DNA from: CAZBAF01 sp964490245
Lineage (GTDB): Bacteria > Patescibacteriota > Saccharimonadia > Saccharimonadales > JACDBH01
Reading direction: 5' to 3'
Assembly (NCBI GenBank): GCA_964490245.1
Contig: CAZBAF010000001.1
Span: 1 to 64,000, forward strand
Length of the DNA: 64,000 nt
Shown piece after piece: positions 16,847 to 24,822 of this stretch (its first letter is position 1; each line of letters opens with the position of its first letter). Position numbers and translations under genes: made by a program. The notes under the pieces are model-generated. The model was not told the DNA's origin. It saw only the letters and a list, made by a program, of their open reading frames with translations, and did no database searches.

Positions 16847-17407
16847 ATGGCCGGCTTTAGGCGTACGCTGCGCGTTACACAGAGCGGATTCTCGTGGGTG
16901 CTAACGACAGCGCTGATCCTGGTTATATTGCTCGCTGTGCTGGTAGCCGCTATTGGCTGGCGCGTCTACAGCGGCCGGCAGGATGATCACCGCTCCAGTC
17001 AGGGCAGCAGTACGGGCCGGCTTGAGATGCCCGGTGCGTCAGGCCGGTCTGCAAATCCTGCCGATAAGGCTTCGTCAGGAGACGGTATCGTGAACGCGGT
17101 CCTTAGTTACTGCCGCAATCAGGGTGTTGCCGATCAGCAGTTGACCCGCGCCGAGGTGCAGCGAACCATGCAGGATGAGTCGCGGTTTGTGCAGTCGGGC
17201 GGCTTTGTCAGGTTAAGTATGTCGTGTGCTGCAGATCAGGGTGAGTTCCGGCTGTATCTGCAGGAGCGCCCCGATGGCAGCTGGGCGAACCTCGGGGCCA
17301 CACAGGACCCCTTGCCCGGCTGCTCGATGCTGGACGGGCTCAACGTGCCGGCAGCCATTGCCCAGGAGTGCATGGGACGTAATGGCCAGAAACGTCCCAT
17401 CCAGTAG
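16847..17407 (+). CDS. Unrecognised single-pass exported protein
   Basis: 186 residues from the ATG at 16847, which follows a GGAGG site located in the upstream gene's last codons; the longer frame upstream is rejected. One transmembrane helix (about 18-40), a Ser/Gly-rich linker, and an outside domain with four Cys that could make two disulfides. No family recognised. Together with the preceding gene it forms a two-gene envelope unit just upstream of uvrB, with no functional connection to repair evident. Confidence 0.7.
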   Translation: MAGFRRTLRVTQSGFSWVLTTALILVILLAVLVAAIGWRVYSGRQDDHRSSQGSSTGRLEMPGASGRSANPADKASSGDGIVNAVLSYCRNQGVADQQLTRAEVQRTMQDESRFVQSGGFVRLSMSCAADQGEFRLYLQERPDGSWANLGATQDPLPGCSMLDGLNVPAAIAQECMGRNGQKRPIQ

Positions 17408-17446
17408 TGTACTTAAACGGGCGCAGAAATTTGTTAGAATATAGGG

Positions 17447-19411
17447 ATGGCTCAATTTAAACTCAAGAGCACCTATCAGCCGCAGGGCGATCAGCCGGCG
17501 GCTATTGAGCGTATTACTGATCTGCTGCAAAAAGGCCAAAAAGAGCAGACCCTGCTGGGTGTAACCGGCAGCGGCAAAACCTTTACGATGGCCAACGTTA
17601 TTCAGAATATGCAGCGGCCAACACTGGTGCTGAGCCATAACAAAACTCTGGCTGCCCAGCTATACAGCGAGTTCAAGGCGTTTTTCCCGGACAATGCTGT
17701 TCATTATTTTGTCAGCTATTTTGACTACTACCAGCCGGAAGCCTACATTCCGCGCAGCGACACCTATATAGAAAAAGACAGTCAGATCAACGAAGAAATC
17801 GACCGTCTGCGTCACGCCGCGACTGATGCATTGCTGATGCGGCGCGATGTCATTATTGTGGCCAGCGTCAGCTGTATTTACGGCATCGGTTCGGTAGAAG
17901 ATTATGCCGGCTTGTCCATCACCGCCAAAAAAGGCGAGCGCAAACTGCGCGACAAGTTTATCCGCCACCTGACCGATATCCAGTATCAGCGCAACGATAT
18001 AGATTTCCATCGCAGCACCTTCCGTGTGCGCGGTGATGTGGTGGATGTTTATCCGGCTGGTGAAGAAGTGGCGTATCGGATAGAGTTTTTTGGTGACGAA
18101 ATTGACCGCATTACCAGAGTTGACCCGCTTACCGGTGAGATTCTGGCCGAGCTGGACGAGGTCCAGATTTTCCCCGGCAGTCACTATGTAACACCGTACG
18201 ACAAGCTAAAAGTTGCGCTTGGCAAAATCCAGCGTGAGCTGGATGAGCAAACAGCGCTCTTTGAGCAGCAGGGCAAGCTGCTTGAGGCCCAGCGCCTCAA
18301 GCAGCGCACAAAGTTCGATCTGGAAATGCTGGAAGAAACAGGCTTTGTCAAAGGTATCGAAAACTACAGCCGGTATCTGACTAACCGCGAGCCGGGCGAA
18401 CAGCCGGCCACCTTGCTTGATTATTATCCCGACGATTACCTGATGTTTATCGACGAATCGCACATGACTATTCCGCAGGTGCGCGGTATGTACAACGGCG
18501 ACCGGGCCCGCAAAGAGGTGTTGGTTGACCACGGCTTCCGCCTGCCGTCAGCACTGGATAACCGGCCGCTTAACTTTGCCGAATTTGAACGGCATCTCAA
18601 TCAGGTAGTGTACGTCAGCGCCACGCCGGCACAGTACGAGCTGGAGCGCAGCCCCGAGCCGACGCAGCAGGTCATCCGGCCGACCGGCTTACTTGATCCG
18701 CCTATTGAGGTGCGCCCGATTGAGGGCCAGATTGATGATCTCATCAGCGAAATTCGCGCTACCATTGCCAAGAAACAGCGTGTGCTTGTAACCACGCTCA
18801 CCAAGCGCATGGCCGAGGACCTGACCGAATATCTGCAGGAAATCAACATCAAGGTGACTTATCTGCACAGTGATGTCGAAACACTCGAACGAACCGACAT
18901 CCTGCGCGATTTGCGCCTGGGCGTCTATGACGTGGTTGTTGGCATCAACCTTTTGCGGGAGGGCTTGGATCTGCCCGAGGTCAGCTTGGTTGCCATCCTT
19001 GACGCTGATAAAGAGGGCTTTTTACGGAGCGAGCAGGCACTGATTCAGACTGTTGGCCGCGCCGCCCGCCACATCGAAGGCCGGGTGCTGATGTACGCAG
19101 ACGCCGTTACCGGCAGCATGCAGCGCACCATCGACGAGACCAACCGCCGCCGCGCCATCCAGGAGGCTTATAATAAAGAACACGGTATTACCCCCAAAGG
19201 TGTGAGCAAAGAAGTAGAGAAGGGGTTGCGGCCCGACCTTCCCGAAGAGGCCAAAAAGGCCAAACTGGATCTTAAGAAAATTCCAAAGGATGAATACAAA
19301 CACCTCATCAAAGACCTGACCGCACAGATGGACCTGGCCGCCGCCAACTTGCAGTTCGAGAAGGCCGCAGAGCTGCGCGATATTATTGCTGATGTTAAAA
19401 GTAAGTTGTAG
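17447..19411 (+). CDS. uvrB: Excinuclease ABC subunit B
   Basis: 654 residues; DNA damage-verifying helicase-like subunit of nucleotide excision repair, working with UvrA and UvrC (not in this window). Walker A GVTGSGKTFT near 38-47, the beta-hairpin region YFVSYFDYYQPEAYIP, DESH box, SATPAQYE, motif VI VGRAARH, and the C-terminal UVR coiled coil that binds UvrC (AAANLQFEKAAELRD) are all there. TAGAAT (17435-17440) lies 6 nt before the ATG with a weak TTAAAC -35: leaderless. No obvious LexA-type box was recognised. Confidence 0.97.
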   Translation: MAQFKLKSTYQPQGDQPAAIERITDLLQKGQKEQTLLGVTGSGKTFTMANVIQNMQRPTLVLSHNKTLAAQLYSEFKAFFPDNAVHYFVSYFDYYQPEAYIPRSDTYIEKDSQINEEIDRLRHAATDALLMRRDVIIVASVSCIYGIGSVEDYAGLSITAKKGERKLRDKFIRHLTDIQYQRNDIDFHRSTFRVRGDVVDVYPAGEEVAYRIEFFGDEIDRITRVDPLTGEILAELDEVQIFPGSHYVTPYDKLKVALGKIQRELDEQTALFEQQGKLLEAQRLKQRTKFDLEMLEETGFVKGIENYSRYLTNREPGEQPATLLDYYPDDYLMFIDESHMTIPQVRGMYNGDRARKEVLVDHGFRLPSALDNRPLNFAEFERHLNQVVYVSATPAQYELERSPEPTQQVIRPTGLLDPPIEVRPIEGQIDDLISEIRATIAKKQRVLVTTLTKRMAEDLTEYLQEINIKVTYLHSDVETLERTDILRDLRLGVYDVVVGINLLREGLDLPEVSLVAILDADKEGFLRSEQALIQTVGRAARHIEGRVLMYADAVTGSMQRTIDETNRRRAIQEAYNKEHGITPKGVSKEVEKGLRPDLPEEAKKAKLDLKKIPKDEYKHLIKDLTAQMDLAAANLQFEKAAELRDIIADVKSKL

Positions 19412-19500
19412 TTCCGCTGGACATAAACAATAAAAGTATTTGCAATGTGTGTAGCGTAAGCGTAAGCTAAGATTAATTAAGCTTTGGAGGGCAGATAAGA

Positions 19501-22050
19501 ATGTATTATCACCACCGGATCGGCCTTATTGTGCCGTTCTTTAAGAGGTATTTAAAATTTATACTTACAACTGCAGTAGCTCTATTTGCAGCTTTTCAGC
19601 TAGTTGTGCTGATGAGCTCCGCCTCTGCGGCCGTAACGGTCATGAACCAGGCTGAGCTTGAGGCCGCAATCGCCGGCAGCGAAGCCGAAATCGTGCTAGG
19701 GGCTGATATTGAAGTGACCAGCCGGGTTAATATCACTCGTTCTCTCACGCTCAATGGCAATGGGCGTACTGTAAAACCGAACTATACATTTGTTAACAAC
19801 ACTAACAACGCTGCTCTGGGCATTATCGGCCAGAGTAATGTTGTAGTGACCGACCTTACCGTAGACGGTATCGATGGTGTCAATTTGCATGGTATCAATA
19901 TTTTTAACTCTACAAATATTCACTTGATCAACGTCATCAGTATTAATAACGATAAGTCCGGTATCGTAAACAACGGCTCCACCGTAACGGTCACAAATAT
20001 CAAAACTGCAAACAACGGTTGGCATGGCATAAACGTAGACAAGGGCAGCGCCCCCTCTGCTGGCGTGCTGACGGTACAGGGATCAAGCGACCAAACAGAC
20101 ATCCTTCATATCTATGTCGACAACACAGCCAATGGCTCAGTTAACGATGTTGACAACCAGTATGTTGCTTCACACATAAATCTACATGGCGAGCATCCCA
20201 ATGACAGAGTGTATATGCTCAAACCGGTCGGCGAGATTACGTCACCGACTGCCGGACAGGTAGTATCAGGCAGCGTAGTGCTAGGCGCTACCTATGAAGA
20301 TTGGGATAATAACACCAATGACGACAATGTGCAGTGGGCGGTTCGTGCAAACACCTGCACATCTGGCATGAATACGGTGGCGGGCAATGTTGATGGCTTT
20401 AACACCGCTGCGTCATGGGACGGAGCACAGTTTAGCGCCAGTCTGGATGTGTCCAGCTGGGCTGACGGCAGCTATTGCTTTGTTTTTAATCCAATAGATG
20501 ACTACGGTGATGTCCGTGAAACTGTTGTCTTCACTGTAGATACTACTGCGCCGAGTGTACCTTCTATAACATTCCCGAACCCTGGGCAGAATTTTACTTC
20601 CACGCCGATTCTTAACAGCTGGACGGCTGCGACCGACAGCGGCAGCGGAGTGGCAAAATATCAAGTGGCTTACCAATATGACGACAAGCATTCATTTGGC
20701 AGCAGCACCTGTCCCGGCCTGACAATTGCCGGCTACACCGGCTTTATAGGTTGCCGTGATGCCAACGGTTTGTCACGTAACCATGTCGCCGGCGCAGGGG
20801 AGCAGGGTGGTGTAACCATCTGGGTACGAGCAGTTGATGCTGCGGGCAATGTGTCGGACTGGAGCGCGCCGGTGCACTACTACTATGATGCAACTGCGCC
20901 ATCAGTGCCGGTGAACGGTTGGCCGCACAATGTTTATTTAAACTCAAACGTGTTTGATTACACCTGGGACCCGTCAACCGATAATGTGTCTGATGTTACA
21001 TACGAATACCAGGCTGCGATCAACCCTGTGATAAACAGCGGGGTGATCACCGGCGGCAGCGTCTTTTGGCAGAACTGGGTGCACGGCAATGCGAGCCAGA
21101 ACCCCTTGCTGTTGCCAAAAATTCCATCTGTAGGTACGTCTGACGGCACCTGGTCATGGCAGGTTCGTGCGGTAGATGCAGCGGGCAACAAATCAGCCTG
21201 GAGCGAGGTGTGGCAGTACACGCTGGACAGTCAGGCGCCTGCAGCGCCAACCAGCCTGGGCTGGACGGACTCGGACAGCAATACTGTAGCGCATGACGGG
21301 TATACCAATCTCTATAACGGCACGGCTTTCTGGGCTGCCAGCAGCTCGGGTGATGTGAGCCACTATATTTACAAGTACTGGAATGACATCTCTGGTTCGC
21401 CCTATAACGACGAAGCGTCTGCTTGGACGAGCAACACAGGCGGCGCGGCGCTGCCGGGCGCGTTTAATCAGGGCGAGGGTAAGCACTACTTCTGTGTGGT
21501 TGCTGTTGACCATGCTGGTAATCAGTCAGTCTGCAGCGATGTGTTTGCAGTCACTTACGACGTGACAGCACCGGTTGTAGCGGTGGATAGCGCCGTAGTT
21601 AACCCGGGTTCACCGCAACTGACGGGTACAGTAGATGATGCTGATGCCACAGTTGAGGTAGAAATTAGCGGGAACACCTACACGGCAGTGAATAATGGTG
21701 ACGGCACCTGGACTCTGCCCGCAGGCGTCATTACGCCCGGCCTGATACCCAATGTGTACGATGTTGTTGCCCGCGCTACTGACCAAGCCGGCAATGTCGG
21801 CGTAGATACGACTGAAGATGAGCTGGTAGTGGCTACTGAGCTTGGAGCGGCAACAGATGTGCCGAGCGGTCAGGCTCCAGCCAGGACCAGCCCTGACAAT
21901 GGTGATACATCAGAGCGGGGTGTGCTGGGCGCAAGTGTCCTGGCAGACACCGGACGTCAGATCTGGGCAGGGGTGCTGCTTGGAGTTCTGGTTATTGTAG
22001 CTGCGATTGGTCTGACACGCTACAAAGCAGTGGCAGCCGGCCGGCGTTAG
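19501..22050 (+). CDS. Large surface protein: beta-helix, Ig-like modules, LADTG anchor
   Basis: 849 residues. A basic N-terminus and hydrophobic segment (about 16-44, ending SSASAA) form a signal peptide. Residues about 48-250 resemble a right-handed beta-helix (pectate-lyase-like Asn-rich repeats such as NGNGRTV and GIDGVNLHGINI). Then follow four or more bacterial Ig/FN3-like modules opened by (D)TTAPSVP, DATAPSVP, DSQAPAAP and DVTAPVVA. The C-terminus has LADTG near 814, a hydrophobic helix and a basic end, the layout of a sortase signal (LPXTG variant). Probably a host-contact adhesin or glycan-binding protein; no catalytic residues are assigned. GGAGGG precedes the ATG and a strong terminator follows. 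Confidence 0.85.
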   Translation: MYYHHRIGLIVPFFKRYLKFILTTAVALFAAFQLVVLMSSASAAVTVMNQAELEAAIAGSEAEIVLGADIEVTSRVNITRSLTLNGNGRTVKPNYTFVNNTNNAALGIIGQSNVVVTDLTVDGIDGVNLHGINIFNSTNIHLINVISINNDKSGIVNNGSTVTVTNIKTANNGWHGINVDKGSAPSAGVLTVQGSSDQTDILHIYVDNTANGSVNDVDNQYVASHINLHGEHPNDRVYMLKPVGEITSPTAGQVVSGSVVLGATYEDWDNNTNDDNVQWAVRANTCTSGMNTVAGNVDGFNTAASWDGAQFSASLDVSSWADGSYCFVFNPIDDYGDVRETVVFTVDTTAPSVPSITFPNPGQNFTSTPILNSWTAATDSGSGVAKYQVAYQYDDKHSFGSSTCPGLTIAGYTGFIGCRDANGLSRNHVAGAGEQGGVTIWVRAVDAAGNVSDWSAPVHYYYDATAPSVPVNGWPHNVYLNSNVFDYTWDPSTDNVSDVTYEYQAAINPVINSGVITGGSVFWQNWVHGNASQNPLLLPKIPSVGTSDGTWSWQVRAVDAAGNKSAWSEVWQYTLDSQAPAAPTSLGWTDSDSNTVAHDGYTNLYNGTAFWAASSSGDVSHYIYKYWNDISGSPYNDEASAWTSNTGGAALPGAFNQGEGKHYFCVVAVDHAGNQSVCSDVFAVTYDVTAPVVAVDSAVVNPGSPQLTGTVDDADATVEVEISGNTYTAVNNGDGTWTLPAGVITPGLIPNVYDVVARATDQAGNVGVDTTEDELVVATELGAATDVPSGQAPARTSPDNGDTSERGVLGASVLADTGRQIWAGVLLGVLVIVAAIGLTRYKAVAAGRR

Positions 22051-22074
22051 GCAGAGGCAGTTTAGGGCATCAAA

Positions 22075-22113
22075 GCGGCAGGATAGCGGCATGCATCCTG
22101 CCGCAGTTGTTTT
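22075..22113 (+). terminator. Rho-independent terminator after the surface protein gene
   Basis: Perfect 10-bp stem 22075-22084/22095-22104 with a 10-nt loop, followed by a T-rich run from about 22107. The clearest intrinsic terminator in this part of the window. Confidence 0.85.
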
Positions 22114-22185
22114 TGTAAGAATTATTACTGATGGTTGATGCGGTTGATTGTACTATAAACCTACAAATAAGCGGGGAGGTAGGTT

Positions 22186-22416
22186 ATGAAAACACTTGAT
22201 GCAGTCGCACTGCTCTTGATTATTATTGGCGGGCTCAACTGGGGGCTGGTTGGGGCGTTCGAGTACAACCTCGTGGACAGCATTTTCGGCGAGGGCTCGG
22301 CGCTGAGCCGGATAGTGTATGTCGCTGTGGGTCTGGCGGCGCTTTACAGCATAACGCTGTTGGTTGCGCGTCTGGCAGATAACAGGGATGTGGTTGTGGA
22401 CAAGAAAGAGGTGTAA
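22186..22416 (+). CDS. DUF378 small membrane protein
   Basis: 76 residues with two transmembrane helices. The GGLNWGLVGAFEYNLVDSIFG block is the hallmark of DUF378 (B. subtilis YuzA type), function unknown. GGGGAGGT lies a few nt before the ATG. A copy of the recurrent promoter element ends 3 nt past its stop and points back through it, so antisense transcription is likely. Confidence 0.88.
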   Translation: MKTLDAVALLLIIIGGLNWGLVGAFEYNLVDSIFGEGSALSRIVYVAVGLAALYSITLLVARLADNRDVVVDKKEV

Positions 22417-22418
22417 AT

Positions 22419-22468
22419 ACCCTATCTACTCATTATAGCACACAATTAAGATAAAGTCAATATCCCTT
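22419..22468 (-). promoter_or_regulatory. Recurrent promoter element, copy 2
   Basis: Minus strand: TTGACT (22460-22455), 17 nt, TATAAT (22437-22432), then GAGTAGATAGGGT at the predicted start. It reads antisense into the DUF378 gene. The opposite side is the leaderless gatC promoter (TATACT 22486-22491). Confidence 0.65.
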
Positions 22469-22500
22469 AGCCGCGTGTAAGGTGTTATACTACCTTTTAC

Positions 22501-22794
22501 ATGGCGAAACTCAGTAAAGACGATATCTTAAAATTGGCCAAACTTGCCCGCTTACGCCTCAGTCAAGCCGAAGTCGAAAAGTTCCAAACCGAGATAGGAG
22601 CTATCCTCGGCTATGTCGAAATGCTGGGCGATGTTGACACGACCGGTCTGAAGCCGTCCTACCAAGTCAGCGGACTGACAAATGTGACCCGTCCGGACAC
22701 CGCGGTAGAGTATGGCGCTACCCAGGAGTCTCTGTTAAAGAACGTACCTGGCCGTGAAGGTGACTATATCAAGGTAAAGAGGATGATCTCATGA
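22501..22794 (+). CDS. gatC: Asp/Glu-tRNA amidotransferase subunit C
   Basis: 97 residues, the usual size. GatC is the small belt subunit that holds GatA and GatB together in the enzyme that converts Glu-tRNA(Gln) and/or Asp-tRNA(Asn) to the amidated forms. ILKLAKLARLRLSQAEVEKF and LGYVEMLGDVDT are family features. TATACT ends 9 nt before the ATG: leaderless. First gene of the gatC-gatA-HEPN-gatB operon. Confidence 0.93.
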   Translation: MAKLSKDDILKLAKLARLRLSQAEVEKFQTEIGAILGYVEMLGDVDTTGLKPSYQVSGLTNVTRPDTAVEYGATQESLLKNVPGREGDYIKVKRMIS

Positions 22795-22796
22795 GT

Positions 22797-22826
22797 GCCG
22801 GGTACACAGTACCGGGCATACCCGGC
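22797..22826 (+). other. Hairpin in the gatC-gatA spacer
   Basis: Perfect 8-bp stem GCCGGGTA (22797-22804) with TACCCGGC (22819-22826). It lies directly after the gatC stop in a 91-nt spacer and could tune the gatC/gatA ratio or protect the gatA message. No U-tract follows. Confidence 0.45.
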
Positions 22827-22885
22827 GTGCAGCGTCTTTGGGCTCAGCGCTTTTTGCTTGGTGTGCTTATGCCGGAGGCTCGTGG

Positions 22886-24304
22886 ATGACCTGGGAGCCG
22901 ATAGCAGCGATTGCTAAAAAAGTCCGCAGCGGGGACCTGTCGGCGGCTGCCCTTGTGGACGAATCTTTAACGCGCATTGATGCAGCCAAAGAGTACAAGG
23001 CGATTATTTCTACAGTCAGAGAGCGCGCGCAGGAGCGGGCCAAATTTATCGATGCACAGGTGCGTGCCGGCAAAAACCCCGGCCGTTTGGCAGGGGTGCC
23101 TTTTATAGCTAAAGATAATTTTTTAACCTTTGGTTCCGAGACAACTGCAGCCAGCAATATGCTTAAAGGGTTCGAAGCACCCTATCAGGCAACAGTGATC
23201 GAGCGGCTGGAGGCAGAGGGCGCGATTTGTGTGGCAAAGGCTAATCTGGATGCTTTCGCACACGGTTCTTCAACCGAGAACAGCGACTTTTTTACGACTT
23301 TGAACCCGCATGATAAGACGCGGGTACCGGGCGGCAGCTCGGGCGGTTCCGGCGCGGCAGTCGTGCTGGGGTTGGCGCCATTCGCGCTGGGCAGCGATAC
23401 GGGCGGTTCTATCCGTTTGCCAGCGAGCTTTACCGGCTGCGTCGGGTACAAGCCAACCTACGGATTGACCAGTCGCAGCGGCGTGGTGGCAATGGCCAGC
23501 AGCCTGGACTGCATGGGCCCTATGACTATGCGGGTGGAAGATGCGGCGCTGGTGCTGGATGTGATGGCGGGACGGGACGAACTCGACAGTACCACCATTG
23601 AACGCGACGATGAAAGCTATGCCAAACTGGACAGCAACCTGAAGGGCAAGATCATTGGTGTGGTCAAAGAATATATGGGCGAGGGGGTGGATGAGCCGGT
23701 TCGCGCTGCCGTACAGACGGCCATTACGGCATTCGAGGCGGCCGGTGCGGTTATTAAAGAAGTCAGTCTGCCCAGTCTGCCGCTGGCGTTGGCGGTGTAC
23801 TATATTGTTTGCCCCGCAGAGGTCAGCAGCAACCTGAGCCGCTATGACGGCCAGCGTTACGGTTTCAGCGCCCAGCCGGCCGCCGATCTTACCGACAGTT
23901 ATGAGTTATCGCGTGAACAGGGTTTCGGTGCCGAGGCCAAGCGGCGCATTATGATCGGTACGTACGTGTTAAGTTCCGGCTACTATGACGCCTACTATAA
24001 CAAGGCTCAGACCGTTCGCACCAAGCTGATAAAAGAGTTCAATCAGGCATTCGAGAAGGTCGATTTTTTGGTTGGGCCGACTGCGCCGTCGACGGCCTTT
24101 AAAATAGGCGAGAACGCCGACGATCCATTAAAAATGTACCTGACAGATATTATGACGGTGGCCGCCAACCTGGTCGGCGTGCCTGCAATCAGTGTTCCGT
24201 GCGGCACTGCAGACGGTCTGCCGGTCGGTCTGCAGCTGATGTCGCCGCAGCGGCAGGACCGGCAGCTGCTGGGGATGGCTAAAGCATACGAGGAACTGGC
24301 ATGA
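22886..24304 (+). CDS. gatA: Asp/Glu-tRNA amidotransferase subunit A
   Basis: 472 residues from the ATG at 22886 (GGAGG 8 nt upstream; the longer frame is rejected). Amidase-signature enzyme that frees ammonia from glutamine. The Ser-cisSer-Lys triad is visible: Lys in PFIAKDNFLT, the Gly/Ser loop VPGGSSGGSGAAV, and the nucleophile region GSDTGGSIRLPASFTG. C-terminal NLVGVPAISVPCG is typical. The stop TGA overlaps the next start as ATGA, implying coupled translation. Confidence 0.96.
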   Translation: MTWEPIAAIAKKVRSGDLSAAALVDESLTRIDAAKEYKAIISTVRERAQERAKFIDAQVRAGKNPGRLAGVPFIAKDNFLTFGSETTAASNMLKGFEAPYQATVIERLEAEGAICVAKANLDAFAHGSSTENSDFFTTLNPHDKTRVPGGSSGGSGAAVVLGLAPFALGSDTGGSIRLPASFTGCVGYKPTYGLTSRSGVVAMASSLDCMGPMTMRVEDAALVLDVMAGRDELDSTTIERDDESYAKLDSNLKGKIIGVVKEYMGEGVDEPVRAAVQTAITAFEAAGAVIKEVSLPSLPLALAVYYIVCPAEVSSNLSRYDGQRYGFSAQPAADLTDSYELSREQGFGAEAKRRIMIGTYVLSSGYYDAYYNKAQTVRTKLIKEFNQAFEKVDFLVGPTAPSTAFKIGENADDPLKMYLTDIMTVAANLVGVPAISVPCGTADGLPVGLQLMSPQRQDRQLLGMAKAYEELA

Positions 24305-24711
24305 GCATGGAAGCAATTATTGCAATTATCGGCGCCGGACTGGCAGTCCTGGCCTTGATAACACTGGTCGCGCGGCGGTCAAAAAAAGGTCTCAATACCG
24401 AATATTTCCAGGCAAAATGGAAAGAGCTGCAGGCTGGGCTCAACAACCCCGATAAGTGGCCGATGGCTGTTATTCAGGCTGACAGTCTGTTGGACGAGGC
24501 GCTGAAGAAACGGCGCTTTAAGGGTAAGACGATGGGCGAACGTCTGGTAGCGGCTCAGCGTACTCTGACCGATAACGATGCCACCTGGTTTGCCCACAAG
24601 CTGCGCAACCGCTTGGTACACGAAACCAGCACCGATCTGACCAAGAAAGAAGTGCAAAAAGCTTTGATGGGTCTGCGTCAGGCGCTGCGTGATCTGGGGG
24701 CGTTGAAGTGA
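24301..24711 (+). CDS. Membrane-anchored HEPN-like protein in the gat operon
   Basis: 136 residues. One N-terminal transmembrane helix (about 4-24), then a helical domain: ADSLLDEALKKRRFKGKTMG, and AHKLRNRLVHETS near 98-110. RNRLVH fits the R-N-x3-H core of HEPN domains, which are RNA-binding or RNase helical bundles. I know of no established role for such a protein in transamidation; insertion between gatA and gatB with ATGA coupling implies equal synthesis with the amidotransferase. Nuclease, RNA-binding or purely structural roles are all open. Confidence 0.75.
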   Translation: MSMEAIIAIIGAGLAVLALITLVARRSKKGLNTEYFQAKWKELQAGLNNPDKWPMAVIQADSLLDEALKKRRFKGKTMGERLVAAQRTLTDNDATWFAHKLRNRLVHETSTDLTKKEVQKALMGLRQALRDLGALK

Positions 24712-24804
24712 TCTATTTATCGATTTATCATTTATCATCTACCGTTGATCGGACTGCGCAGCAGCTGTCTGGCAATTGGCAATTGGTAAATGGTAAATGG
24801 CAAA
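24712..24804. repeat. Two heptamer arrays before gatB
   Basis: Two degenerate 7-nt arrays. 24716-24751 is built on TTTATCA (two exact units plus TTATCGA, TCTACCG, TTGATCG variants). 24770-24804 has five contiguous units: TGGCAAT twice, TGGTAAA twice, TGGCAAA. They fill most of the 111-nt gap to gatB. Confidence 0.75.
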
Positions 24805-24822
24805 TAAACCCGGGAGCGTTGC

